This document shows positions 1 to 8,410 of a stretch of 64,000 nt of DNA, piece by piece. The notes beneath the pieces are model-generated. The model saw only the letters and a list, made by a program, of their open reading frames with translations, made no database searches and was not told where the DNA came from. This DNA is from Flectobacillus rivi (GTDB lineage: Bacteria > Bacteroidota > Bacteroidia > Cytophagales > Spirosomataceae). Made by a program: the position numbers and the translations under genes. How positions within the stretch are numbered: position 1 is the first letter of the stretch; each line of letters starts with the position of its first letter. The stretch covers positions 62,001 to 126,000 of the forward strand of contig NZ_JASHIE010000008.1 of assembly GCF_030056655.1 (NCBI RefSeq). The letters are read 5' to 3'.

Positions 1-22
1 TACTATGCCCAACAGCTGGATT

Positions 23-310
23 TTACTTTTTCTTACCTTTTAACAAAGCCTGACGTTGCGACTTTTTGAGGTCTCCAACAGGCTCTTTTTTATCACTTTT
101 GTTCGATTGTTCTTCTTTCTTCAAACGAATTTGTTTAGAGTACTGAAAGTAAAACAAACAACCTACAGACATCATCAGCCAGCTATAATGGTAAAAAATC
201 TTTGTCCAAAAAGTATTTACCTCTGGCGGTGTTCCTGCACGAAGGTCAAGAACCCAAATTATCAAAAAGCCTAAAGCTGCTGACAGCAATAATATTTCTT
301 TTCTGCTCAT
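23..310 (-). CDS. small two-helix membrane protein downstream of ccmF
   Basis: A 95-residue protein I do not recognise by family. Two hydrophobic segments are visible, about residues 5-23 and 37-56, followed by a very basic, Lys-rich C-terminal tail (about 60-95) that should lie in the cytoplasm by the positive-inside rule. Its ATG lies 14 bases after the ccmF stop codon, so it is almost certainly co-transcribed as the last visible gene of the cytochrome c maturation operon. A helper role in heme handling or CcmF assembly is inference from position only. No cysteine pair or heme-ligand motif is evident, so it is not a recognisable CcmG or CcmH. Confidence 0.7.
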   Translation of the reverse strand: MSRKEILLLSAALGFLIIWVLDLRAGTPPEVNTFWTKIFYHYSWLMMSVGCLFYFQYSKQIRLKKEEQSNKSDKKEPVGDLKKSQRQALLKGKKK

Positions 311-324
311 GAGTTTGTGCTTAA

Positions 325-2898
325 TTAAAATCCTTTATCTCGCATCAGTTTGAATTCACGATAACGGCGGATTGTTGCCATCACGAAACCAATCGATAAG
401 ATAATTGTACCTATCCACAAGATATTCACCAAAGGTTTTTCGATAGCTTTCAAGATGATAAAGTCTCTTTGGGAGGTGTTAATATCAAAAGTGAATTTCC
501 CTGTCTGAGGGTCTACACTCACAAATCTTGCTCGTACACCAGCCTCCGCATTTTCCACTGGTGGCATAGCTACCATACCATCACGAATCACAAAAACTGG
601 CTTTATTTCATGTGGAATAGCCTCTTTTCCTGAAATCAAAATACGTGCTTGAACTGCTGCATCTTGTGGACCAAGAGGTTTTCCTTCAAACTCAGTTACA
701 CGTTTTACTTCGTCCAATACAGCCACATAATCATTCAAGAAAAAGGTATCTTTTACCGCAACCGTGAATTTCTCCGTTTTGCTCCACTCCTTCTCGTCCA
801 AATTCGGTGCCAAAGCTACATAAGTATACAAATCACCCAATGCCGAGTGTTTCAAGTCTGGCGAGAAAGCATTCCCCATTTTCTTGTTGATTTGAGCACG
901 AGGATATAACGTTGTCACTTTGCCATCTTTATCACGGAAATCTATTTCGTAATATTTATTTTCTGGAAAAACTGGCAAAGTATCGCCTTTGGCATAATAC
1001 TTTTTACCTTGTTGCTCAATATCTTGAAGAGCCACAGCATGGAAATCGTTCTCAATTAATTCTACCAGCTCAGGACGAACATACTCAGGTAGCTCACGAC
1101 CTTCTACTCGTACCCCTTTGTAAGTGAGCGTGTACTTGCCCATTTCTAAAGGTGTATTCAACCACAATACTACGTTTTCTTTATTTTCTTTATCGTTATT
1201 TTTGGTAAAAGCTTCGTCTTTATTCGAAATCGCAAAACCCGATGTATTAATCGAAACTACTTTAGAATAACCCGACGAATACAAAATACCGAATAGCATC
1301 ATCGCAAAACCAATGTGCGTTACAGCACCACCTGATAGCTTGTAGTTGCCACGAGCGATATTAAACAAAATTGTTCCGTTGGTAACAAAAGCATAGATAC
1401 ACGCAAAAAGTAAAGCGATATAGGTTGGATTACTGAAAAAATCTCCCAACTCTAACTTGGTCGTTGCTAAAATACCTAAAGAAGTCAAAATCAAAGACAC
1501 CAAAGCAGGTGTTAAGAAGTGCTGAGATACGTTTTCCTTTTTGATTTTTTTCCACCAAAAAAATTGCCCAGTACCTGTCAGAATAGCCACTGCGGCTGCA
1601 AACCACAACTGGAATTTTGAATAATACGTTGGCGCATCGGCAGGTGGTGCTAGTTTAGACACAAAGCCCAAGGCTTCTACTATTTTGTTATATACTGGCA
1701 AAGAGGTTGCCGCAATAATTTGGAAAGACGACAAACACAAAGCTGTAGCGCCAATAAATATCCAGAATTCACGACTATATACAGACGCCTCTTGTTCTTC
1801 TGTTGGGATATTTTTCCAACGATAAATCAACAAACCTACTGCACCTACCAAGAAGAACAATAGATATAACAACAACTGTCCTGAAAGACCCAAATCTGTA
1901 AATGAGTGAACAGATGCCTCGCCCAACACACCACTACGGTTCAAGAAAGTAGAGTATAAAACCAAAATAAAGGAAGTAATCACCAAAATGAATGAGATGC
2001 GCAATGCCGACTCATTGGTTTTATAAATAATCATGCAGTGGATTGCCGCAACCAATACCAACCATGGAACAAATGAAGCATTTTCTACGGGGTCCCAGTT
2101 CCAATATCCACCAAAGTTGAGGGTCTCATAAGCCCAATAAGCACCCATGATAATGCCTATGCCAAGTACTGCCGCCGAAAATAACGACCAAGGCAAAGCA
2201 GGACGAATCCATTCTTTGTACTCTCCACGCCACAAACCAGCAATCGCATAAGCAAATGGAATCAAGGTTGTAGCAAAGCCTAAGAATAAGGTTGGCGGGT
2301 GAATTACCATCCAATAGTTTTGAAGCAATGGGTTCAAACCACGTCCATCTTCTGGAACAAAGTTGGGATTCATTTTCCAAACTGGTAAATCAGGCATAGC
2401 CTCACGCATTAACAAGAATGGTGATGAACCAATTTTGAAGTCAATAAGTGGTAATACTATCCCCAAAATCATTGAACAAAGAAAAGCTTGAACAGTAGCA
2501 AAAACTACCATCAAAGGAGCTTCCCATTTGCGATTGGTTTTGATAAGAATCAAGCCCAAAAGTGCATGCCAGAAAATCCACAATAAGAAACTACCCTCTT
2601 GACCTTCCCAAAAACATGAAACAATATAATATACAGGAAGTGCAATCGACGAGTGTGACCAAGCATATTGATACTCGAAATAGTGGTTATAAATAATGGA
2701 ATAAAGCGCCACAATTACTCCTACAATCGAAAGACCATGTAGGTAAAAAGAATAGCGAGAAAATTTCTTCCAAGACTCTTGTTCTTCGAGGTTTTTAATT
2801 TGAAGTGATTTGAAATAGCCAAATGCAGATATTACCGACGTCACAAACGAGATAATAATACACAAATGACCGACATTTCCGATAGTTGTATGTAACAT
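325..2898 (-). CDS. ccmF: cytochrome c heme lyase subunit CcmF
   Basis: Inner-membrane heme-handling protein of system I cytochrome c maturation; it is thought to pass heme from holo-CcmE to apocytochrome c. The 857 residues contain many transmembrane helices, the conserved WEGQEGSFLLW segment near residue 97, WMVIHPP near 196, and the tryptophan-rich WWD motif (GGYWNWDPVENASF, about 263-276). A large extracytoplasmic domain lies between the last helices (about residues 530-810). It is longer than the roughly 650 residues of E. coli CcmF, which is usual for Bacteroidota as I recall. It follows ccmE in the operon (164-base gap) and precedes a small membrane protein. Start ATG at 2898. Confidence 0.93.
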   Translation of the reverse strand: MLHTTIGNVGHLCIIISFVTSVISAFGYFKSLQIKNLEEQESWKKFSRYSFYLHGLSIVGVIVALYSIIYNHYFEYQYAWSHSSIALPVYYIVSCFWEGQEGSFLLWIFWHALLGLILIKTNRKWEAPLMVVFATVQAFLCSMILGIVLPLIDFKIGSSPFLLMREAMPDLPVWKMNPNFVPEDGRGLNPLLQNYWMVIHPPTLFLGFATTLIPFAYAIAGLWRGEYKEWIRPALPWSLFSAAVLGIGIIMGAYWAYETLNFGGYWNWDPVENASFVPWLVLVAAIHCMIIYKTNESALRISFILVITSFILVLYSTFLNRSGVLGEASVHSFTDLGLSGQLLLYLLFFLVGAVGLLIYRWKNIPTEEQEASVYSREFWIFIGATALCLSSFQIIAATSLPVYNKIVEALGFVSKLAPPADAPTYYSKFQLWFAAAVAILTGTGQFFWWKKIKKENVSQHFLTPALVSLILTSLGILATTKLELGDFFSNPTYIALLFACIYAFVTNGTILFNIARGNYKLSGGAVTHIGFAMMLFGILYSSGYSKVVSINTSGFAISNKDEAFTKNNDKENKENVVLWLNTPLEMGKYTLTYKGVRVEGRELPEYVRPELVELIENDFHAVALQDIEQQGKKYYAKGDTLPVFPENKYYEIDFRDKDGKVTTLYPRAQINKKMGNAFSPDLKHSALGDLYTYVALAPNLDEKEWSKTEKFTVAVKDTFFLNDYVAVLDEVKRVTEFEGKPLGPQDAAVQARILISGKEAIPHEIKPVFVIRDGMVAMPPVENAEAGVRARFVSVDPQTGKFTFDINTSQRDFIILKAIEKPLVNILWIGTIILSIGFVMATIRRYREFKLMRDKGF

Positions 2899-3062
2899 CT
2901 TGATAAAATGGGTTTGGGGAGATAGACCCTAATTTTTGAATACCATTGAGGCATTTTTAAGACAAATACGACTCCTACACTCAATAAAAGAGTTTGGAAG
3001 TCGTATCTGTTGAAGTAAGCAGTAAGTCTGAATCAACTATATGGCAACAGCCAACTGCCGAA

Positions 3063-3503
3063 TTATGATTTAGAAGCAGGTTTTTCCACTTCTTTGAAAT
3101 CCACATTTCCATCTTGGTATTTAGAAGGACATTTCAAAAGGATTTTCTCACATTTAAAAACCTGACCTTCCATATTACCAATAATCACGACTTGCTCAGA
3201 ACGATCCATATCTTGAGGTTTTGGAGCATCATATACAACTTTCTGTTCACGTCCTTTGTTATCAACCAATGTAAATTCAAAGTGATTGGCATCAAGTGCA
3301 GGATTATAACTCATTCCTGTAACATTACCCCCAGCATCTTTTTTAAGTTTACCCACTACGTGTACCTTCTCTGCACTACCGTCTTTAGCCATATTTTCGG
3401 CTACACCAAAGTCAACATAAGTACTAGCGTCGGTACCCGTTGACACCAAAATCACCACTGCAATGGCAATGATAATTAGTCCGAAGATGTGTGTTTTTTT
3501 CAT
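3063..3503 (-). CDS. ccmE: cytochrome c maturation heme chaperone CcmE, CxxxY variant
   Basis: Periplasmic heme chaperone anchored by one N-terminal helix (about residues 5-22), followed by an OB-fold beta-barrel. In the classical family heme is bound covalently by His in an HxxxY motif near the C-terminus. Here the equivalent segment, after FKCEKILLK, reads CPSKY, so Cys125-x3-Tyr129 replaces His-x3-Tyr. A second Cys sits at 118. This matches the CxxxY form known from archaeal and Desulfovibrio CcmE. The 146-residue length is normal. It lies between the CcmD-like gene (30-base gap) and ccmF. The family call is solid from context and fold pattern; the residue assignment is a manual alignment. 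Confidence 0.88.
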   Translation of the reverse strand: MKKTHIFGLIIIAIAVVILVSTGTDASTYVDFGVAENMAKDGSAEKVHVVGKLKKDAGGNVTGMSYNPALDANHFEFTLVDNKGREQKVVYDAPKPQDMDRSEQVVIIGNMEGQVFKCEKILLKCPSKYQDGNVDFKEVEKPASKS

Positions 3504-3533
3504 GATTATTGATGCGTCTTTTTGAGATTTCGC

Positions 3534-3758
3534 TTATTTCGAATTGAGAGTTTTTTCGATTTTTGAAATTTTCTTATCCAATGTTATCAGATAAATTACA
3601 ACACCCAAAAATATAGTAACCACCACAGCGACTACCGCGTAAATACGCCCATCTGCATATAATTTATCAGCCATTTCTGGCTCACCAGCAGCATTGTCTT
3701 GAGCAAAAGAAGCTAGCGAAACTAGCATTAATGTTAAAAATGATAATAACTTTTTCAT
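3534..3758 (-). CDS. ccmD: CcmD-like small membrane protein (CcmD_alt type)
   Basis: A 74-residue protein with a cleavable-looking signal peptide ending near Ala19 (SLASFAQ), a short acidic extracytoplasmic stretch, one transmembrane helix (about 40-60) and a charged C-terminal tail. This layout and its place between ccmC and ccmE match the alternative CcmD proteins of Bacteroidota. In the classical system, CcmD helps release holo-CcmE from the CcmABC complex. Sequence identity to E. coli CcmD is not visible, so the call rests mainly on context and topology. Confidence 0.75.
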   Translation of the reverse strand: MKKLLSFLTLMLVSLASFAQDNAAGEPEMADKLYADGRIYAVVAVVVTIFLGVVIYLITLDKKISKIEKTLNSK

Positions 3759-3918
3759 TTTATCTATCGAGCCTTTAGTGATAAACTTGGGGCTTTTTAT
3801 TTAGTAAAAGACTTTTATTAATGAGAAATAAGTAAACTCTTGTTTGGTACCGAATTGTAAGTAACAAATGATGAATCCAGCAAAACTCCTTATGCTCAAC
3901 TCTCCATCCAAAACTTAT

Positions 3919-4581
3919 CTAAGCTTCGTTCGCTTGTCTTTCAATTTTACGAATACGTAAACGAAGATTGGTAATCCAATAACCCAAACTAATCCATCCA
4001 ATTACAGCAGGATAAAAGACAATGCGCATAGCACCTTGTGTATCCATTGGTTTAAAACCTGGGTTACCACCATTACCTGGGTGCAACGAATCGGTCATAC
4101 GTGGCAAAATGATTAGTAAAGGAATCAATAATGCTATAGCAAAAATGTTATAAATCGCCGAAATACGTGCTTTTTGTTGTTCGTCTTCAAACGAGCCTCT
4201 CAAAATAGCATAAGCAAAGTAGATTAATAATCCGATAGCTGCGCCATTGAGTTTTACATCGTTGGTCCACCAAGTACCCCATGTATAACGTGCCCAGATA
4301 CTTCCTGTTGCACAACCTACAACACCAAACAAAATCCCAGTATAGGCATAAGACTCCGCTTTGTCGTCGATAGCAGTAAGTGGATTTCTCAAATACTTAA
4401 TCGAATTGATAACCGAAATTGTCAACATCACAAACATCGAAAACCACATCGGCACGTGGAAATACAAGTTACGAGCCGTTTCGTGCAATACAGGCTGACG
4501 AGGAATATGCCCCAAAAAGCCCCAAACCATTACATACGACAGCATCAATACTGCCAAATACTTATACCAATTCTGTTTCAT
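3919..4581 (-). CDS. ccmC: heme exporter/heme-handling protein CcmC
   Basis: Six-helix membrane protein that loads heme onto CcmE in system I cytochrome c maturation. The 220 residues contain the conserved NLYFHVPMWF segment (His42) and the WWD region at about 101-112, reading WGTWWTNDVKLN. In the textbook motif (WGTWWVWD) the third aromatic position is Trp; here it is Asn. I recall this as common in Bacteroidota homologues rather than a defect. It lies 88 bases downstream of ccmB on the same strand and 160 bases before the ccmD-like gene. Confidence 0.93.
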   Translation of the reverse strand: MKQNWYKYLAVLMLSYVMVWGFLGHIPRQPVLHETARNLYFHVPMWFSMFVMLTISVINSIKYLRNPLTAIDDKAESYAYTGILFGVVGCATGSIWARYTWGTWWTNDVKLNGAAIGLLIYFAYAILRGSFEDEQQKARISAIYNIFAIALLIPLLIILPRMTDSLHPGNGGNPGFKPMDTQGAMRIVFYPAVIGWISLGYWITNLRLRIRKIERQANEA

Positions 4582-4669
4582 TTTGTCATTTATTAACTCT
4601 ATGTTGAATCATTGAGTTTTTTCTAAATTTTTACAAATGTCTAGTAATAACTATAAACCACTCAATTCT

Positions 4670-5335
4670 CTAACTTCTCCACAAAAAAGGGAAAAGTATC
4701 ACCGACAATACCAATACGATAGCATCAATTGCCAAAAGAATCATTACTTCGTCTAGGCTTTCTCCTCTATCTAGTCCATCGAGTGCATTTTTTGATATTT
4801 TTATTAGCATCAACAACATCGGAATAATCACTGGGAAACTCAATACTGCCATCAATGTTGCACTGTTTTCGGCTTTTGATGCAATACCAGCAATCATCGT
4901 GAGTGTGCTTGCAAAACCAATTGCCCCCAGTATAAGCGCCACCAAATACAACCCTACATCACCTACTGGATTACCCATCACCAAACCATACACCCCAAAT
5001 CCTACCAATGACAATACCAACATCAGGATAGAGTTGTAGATAATTTTCGAAACAATAATTCCAACTGGATTAGCTAAGGTATAATAATAGAGAAGACGCC
5101 CGTAACGCTCCTGCGTGAAGCTTTTGGCAATAGCATTAACTGCTGTGAAAAGAATGATAATCCAAAAAAGCGTGTTCCAAGTAATTTTATCGATATGGTT
5201 TGTCTTCAATCGAAACGACAAATAACACACATATACCGTACTCACAATATATAAAAGCATCCCATTGATAGCATATTTTTGCCTCAACTCCAATCGTATC
5301 TCTTTGTCAATTAATGCTTTTATTTCGTTTACCAT
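4670..5335 (-). CDS. ccmB: heme exporter subunit CcmB
   Basis: Membrane subunit of the CcmAB transporter complex in cytochrome c maturation; about six transmembrane helices in 222 residues, which is the usual family length. The reading frame stays open to 5518, but I place the start at the ATG at 5335 (protein beginning MVNEIKALIDKEIRLELRQK) because the family starts just before this conserved amphipathic segment and because a promoter-like TAACTTTG box lies inside the upstream extension. It is the first gene of the visible operon. No ccmA ATPase gene is in the window. Confidence 0.88.
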   Translation of the reverse strand: MVNEIKALIDKEIRLELRQKYAINGMLLYIVSTVYVCYLSFRLKTNHIDKITWNTLFWIIILFTAVNAIAKSFTQERYGRLLYYYTLANPVGIIVSKIIYNSILMLVLSLVGFGVYGLVMGNPVGDVGLYLVALILGAIGFASTLTMIAGIASKAENSATLMAVLSFPVIIPMLLMLIKISKNALDGLDRGESLDEVMILLAIDAIVLVLSVILFPFLWRS

Positions 5336-5412
5336 GTCGAATAACTCTCTGAGGCTATATTTGGCATAATGTTGATGAGTCAAATTTGGATAGCCTTTTT
5401 CAAAATTTTCCG

Positions 5413-5420
5413 CAAAGTTA
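5413..5420 (-). promoter_or_regulatory. putative -7 box of the ccm operon
   Basis: Reads TAACTTTG on the minus strand, an exact match to the Bacteroidota -7 consensus TAnnTTTG. It lies 78 bases before the chosen ccmB start. TTTG sequences occur upstream at less ideal spacings (about 16 or 22 bases), so the -33 element is uncertain. Its position supports the shorter ccmB start. Confidence 0.45.
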
Positions 5421-5646
5421 CGACACAAACAAACTGCAAACTCAAAAAGGAAGTAATATTTTGAGACATTTGCCCAACAACTTTGTAGGGAGATTTTTAG
5501 AGGACAAATAGAATGCAAAAACTAATGTTTCAAAATGATTAAAATCATAATCAAAAAGAAAATTTGAGGTTTAGTTCGCAAATATTTCTTTAAACAAGGA
5601 ACTCTTTGTTTATTTGCACTTGTTTTGAATAAGTCTAAATAAAGTG

Positions 5647-5661
5647 CAAATTCGTAATTTG
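5647..5661. promoter_or_regulatory. inverted repeat upstream of feoA
   Basis: CAAATT-CGT-AATTTG, a perfect 6+3+6 inverted repeat 59-73 bases before the feoA start in the 384-base divergent space between ccmB and feoA. It could be an operator for iron control, but it does not look like a classical Fur box and the region is AT-rich, so chance is possible. I see no other clear structure in this space besides the ccm promoter box. Confidence 0.25.
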
Positions 5662-5719
5662 TTAAGTCTTTAGAAATTTGTACTTTATATTACAACTACT
5701 ATTAATCGAAAGCGTAATC

Positions 5720-5938
5720 ATGAGAACAGTTGCGGATTTGAAAATCGGGGAAAAGGGCGTGATTGTGAGCTTTAGCGACGAACTTCTATCACTCAAATTG
5801 TTAGAAATGGGCTGCTTGCCCGGTACTCAAGTAACAATGACACATATTGCTCCCTTTGGTGACCCAATCGCCGTAAAGGTTTCTGGCTATGTTTTGTCAA
5901 TGCGAAAAGATGAAGCCTCAACTATTGTTGTTGCTTAA
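5720..5938 (+). CDS. feoA: ferrous iron transport accessory protein FeoA
   Basis: Small cytoplasmic SH3-like protein (72 residues) that supports the FeoB ferrous iron transporter. Typical FeoA features are visible: the N-terminal TVADLKIGEKGVI stretch, the LLEMGCLPGTQV segment and the C-terminal DPIAVKVSGYVLSMRKDEA strand. The frame is open from 5678, but the ATG at 5720 gives the family N-terminus. It precedes feoB on the same strand with a gap of 118 bases, so the two are likely one operon. Confidence 0.9.
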   Translation: MRTVADLKIGEKGVIVSFSDELLSLKLLEMGCLPGTQVTMTHIAPFGDPIAVKVSGYVLSMRKDEASTIVVA

Positions 5939-6056
5939 ATAATACCACTTTGGTTGGTCTTGGATTTATTCTATTTTCATAAAAGACTAATCAATAACAA
6001 AGTGAATAGATAGGAACAAACTATGCGTTTTTACGTTATTAGTTTGAAGCCAAAAA

Positions 6057-8189
6057 TTGCTAATAGCCTTGAAGAAATCACCCAAAATAGCATTAATCGG
6101 TAATCCCAACGCTGGAAAATCATCTTTGTTCAATAGCCTTACGGGGCTACGCCAAAAGACAGGAAACTTTCCTGGCGTAACTATGGACAAGTTGATTGGG
6201 AAATGGAATTTGGAGACAGGCACTGAAGCCGAAATTCTAGATTTACCGGGGATTTATAGTATATATCCAAAATCAGTCGATGAGCAAGTTGTTATCAACA
6301 TCCTTGCCAATCCACAACATCCTGACTATCCAGATATGGCCATAGTAGTAGCCGATGCGTCTAACCTTAAACGCAATCTATTACTATTTAGCCAAGTTCG
6401 TGACCTTGGTATTCCTACCGTTTTGGCGCTCAACATGATTGACGTTGCCGAAAACTCAGGTATCGTAATCAATTCTTTTAAGCTCGCCAAAGAGCTCAAC
6501 GTAGAAGTTGCAGAAGTCAATGCCAAAAAAGGTATCGGACTCAATGGCTTACGCCTTGCAGTCAACAAGACGCTTGAGCAACGATTCAATTCTAACGATT
6601 CGTTACCTGTAGAATATTCTCCTGAATTGATTGATGAAATCAAAGAGAAATATGGTGATACCGACGATTACCACGCCTTGTTATGGCTTTCGGAACACGA
6701 TAATTTGAAACAATTCAATACCGAGCAAAGAGTAGGTTTTGATAAACTTCAAGAAAAATATGGCTGGAATTCCAAAAAATTCCAAGCGCAAGAAACTGTT
6801 TCTCGTTATGCGGTACTCAACGAAATCGTAGATGGTTGTTTACATCAAATTCCTGTAGAAGACGAGCCTGTAAAAACTTGGACTGATCGTTTGGATAAAG
6901 TCTTTCTTCATCAGTTTTGGGGCTATTTTGTTTTCTTGGGCATTTTGTTTGTTATGTTCCAAGCAGTATTTACTTGGGCTGCTTATCCACAAGACTTGAT
7001 TGATAATGGTGTAGCGTGGCTCAATCAATACCTCAAAGACACCCTTCCAGAAAGCCAGCTGGTGAATTTATTGACAGACGGATTGATTGCTGGTATTGGA
7101 GGTGTGGTCGTATTTGTACCTCAAATCGTATTCCTCTTCTTGTTTATTTCATTGTTGGAAGAAACAGGCTATATGTCCAGAGTGATGTTTATCATGGACA
7201 AATTGATGCGCCGATTTGGGTTGAATGGTAAATCCGTTGTGCCACTTATTTCAGGTGTAGCATGTGCTGTACCTGCCATTATGAGTACTCGTAGCATTGG
7301 TTCATGGAAAGACCGCTTGATTACTATTATGGTAACCCCATTGATGTCGTGTTCGGCACGTTTGCCAATTTATACGGTGCTTATTGCCCTAGTAGTTCCA
7401 GAAAAGAGCACCCTTTTTGGCATTTTCAGTTTGCAAGGAGTTGCCTTATTTGGTTTGTATTTACTAGGTTTTGGAATGGCGATTCTGTCGGCATGGATAC
7501 TAAAAGTAGTATTAAAAGCCAAAGAAAGAAGTTATTTCATCATGGAGCTTCCTTCTTACAAAGGTCCTCGTTTCAAGCACATTATGATTTCTTTGCTTAA
7601 TTCTACCAAAGCTTTCGTATTTGAAGCTGGTAAAATTATCGTTGCTATTTCGATTGTGCTTTGGGTAATGGCTAGCTATGGTCCAGGCAATGCAATGCAA
7701 GAAGCAGAACAAAAAGTGAAAACTGAAAATCCAACTTTAACAGGAGCGGATTTAGAAAATAAAATTGCTGCTCAAAAACTGGAATCATCGTATGCGGGTC
7801 ATTTTGGTAAGGTTCTCGAACCTGCTATTAAGCCTTTAGGATATGACTGGAAAATCGGCATTGCCTTGTTAACTTCTTTTGCAGCACGTGAAGTGTTTGT
7901 AGGAACTATGTCCACAATTTATAGTTTAGGAGGCGAAGTAGACGACGAAAACACCACTGTCATGAATCGTATGCGTGCCGAAGTAAACCCTGAAACTGGC
8001 AAACCGATGTACGACGCAGCATTAGGCTTTTCACTCATGATATTTTATGCCTTTGCTATGCAATGTATGAGTACCTTGGCTACAACATATCGTGAAACAA
8101 AGTCATGGCGTTATCCTGCTATTCAGTTGGTTTATATGACTACGCTAGCATATTTATCGGCATTTATTGTGTATCAATTGTTGAAATAA
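6057..8189 (+). CDS. feoB: ferrous iron transporter FeoB
   Basis: Inner-membrane Fe(II) uptake protein with an N-terminal G-protein domain (P-loop GNPNAGKSS near residue 15, DLPG switch, NMID base-recognition motif) followed by the membrane core with the two gate-like repeats (GLNGKSVVPLISGVACAVPAIM and the later AAREVFVGTMSTIYSLGG). At 710 residues it is of normal length. No ATG is available: an in-frame TGA lies at 6045-6047 and the only usable initiators before the P-loop are TTG at 6057 or TTG at 6069; the second gives a protein beginning (M)KKSPKIALIG. It ends right against a dispersed repeat that supplies a strong hairpin terminator. Confidence 0.95.
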   Translation: MLIALKKSPKIALIGNPNAGKSSLFNSLTGLRQKTGNFPGVTMDKLIGKWNLETGTEAEILDLPGIYSIYPKSVDEQVVINILANPQHPDYPDMAIVVADASNLKRNLLLFSQVRDLGIPTVLALNMIDVAENSGIVINSFKLAKELNVEVAEVNAKKGIGLNGLRLAVNKTLEQRFNSNDSLPVEYSPELIDEIKEKYGDTDDYHALLWLSEHDNLKQFNTEQRVGFDKLQEKYGWNSKKFQAQETVSRYAVLNEIVDGCLHQIPVEDEPVKTWTDRLDKVFLHQFWGYFVFLGILFVMFQAVFTWAAYPQDLIDNGVAWLNQYLKDTLPESQLVNLLTDGLIAGIGGVVVFVPQIVFLFLFISLLEETGYMSRVMFIMDKLMRRFGLNGKSVVPLISGVACAVPAIMSTRSIGSWKDRLITIMVTPLMSCSARLPIYTVLIALVVPEKSTLFGIFSLQGVALFGLYLLGFGMAILSAWILKVVLKAKERSYFIMELPSYKGPRFKHIMISLLNSTKAFVFEAGKIIVAISIVLWVMASYGPGNAMQEAEQKVKTENPTLTGADLENKIAAQKLESSYAGHFGKVLEPAIKPLGYDWKIGIALLTSFAAREVFVGTMSTIYSLGGEVDDENTTVMNRMRAEVNPETGKPMYDAALGFSLMIFYAFAMQCMSTLATTYRETKSWRYPAIQLVYMTTLAYLSAFIVYQLLK

Positions 8190-8190
8190 G

Positions 8191-8410
8191 AATATGAGTA
8201 ATCCCGAATTTTAGGATTGGAATTATTCTCCAAGTTTTCATCAAAAAAGGCGGTTGGGAAATATTTCCCAACCGCCTTTTTTGAGACTACCATGCTAGAC
8301 ATGACTCGGCTTTAGACGCAATCATTGCGTCTCTACTAGTAAAATTCCTATTAAAAAATCACTCATTCACAATTTCTTAAATCACTAAATTTGAAATGAC
8401 TTACGTGTTT
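8191..8410 (+). repeat. dispersed palindromic element, copy 1 (convergent feoB/nnr spacer)
   Basis: About 220 bp filling the whole spacer between the 3' ends of feoB and the NAD(P)H-hydrate enzyme gene. Layout on this strand: head ATGAGTAATCCCGAATTTTA at 8194, TTATTCTCC at 8223, hairpin 1 at 8243-8282, hairpin 2 at 8314-8332 (AGACGCAAT-C-ATTGCGTCT), then CTCTACTAGT, AAATCACTCAT near 8365, and a right end resembling the inverted left end (AAATTTGAAATGACTTACGT). The right end overlaps the TAA stop of the minus-strand gene. The same order of blocks recurs at 47113-47332 and, inverted, at 55988-56204; a rearranged copy is at 44490-44705. Confidence 0.8.
8243..8282. terminator. 40-bp perfect palindrome, two-way terminator
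   Basis: Six A, then a GC-rich 14-base arm pair (GGCGGTTGGGAAAT and ATTTCCCAACCGCC), then six T. The 40 bases are perfectly self-complementary, so each strand gives a stable hairpin with a trailing U run, fit to end both feoB and the opposing nnr transcript. It is hairpin 1 of the dispersed element. Confidence 0.85.

Noticed and set aside
2126..2380. 84-residue minus-strand open frame within ccmF
   Set aside because: It lies in another frame of a clearly coding region and has no recognisable features.
5336..5518. N-terminal extension of CcmB to 5518
   Set aside because: It contains a perfect -7 promoter box and Cys-rich, non-family sequence; the ATG at 5335 gives the normal CcmB length.
5580..5680. 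Fur box before feoA
   Set aside because: AT-rich inverted repeats occur, but none resembles the classical GATAATGAT-type hexamers closely enough to claim one.
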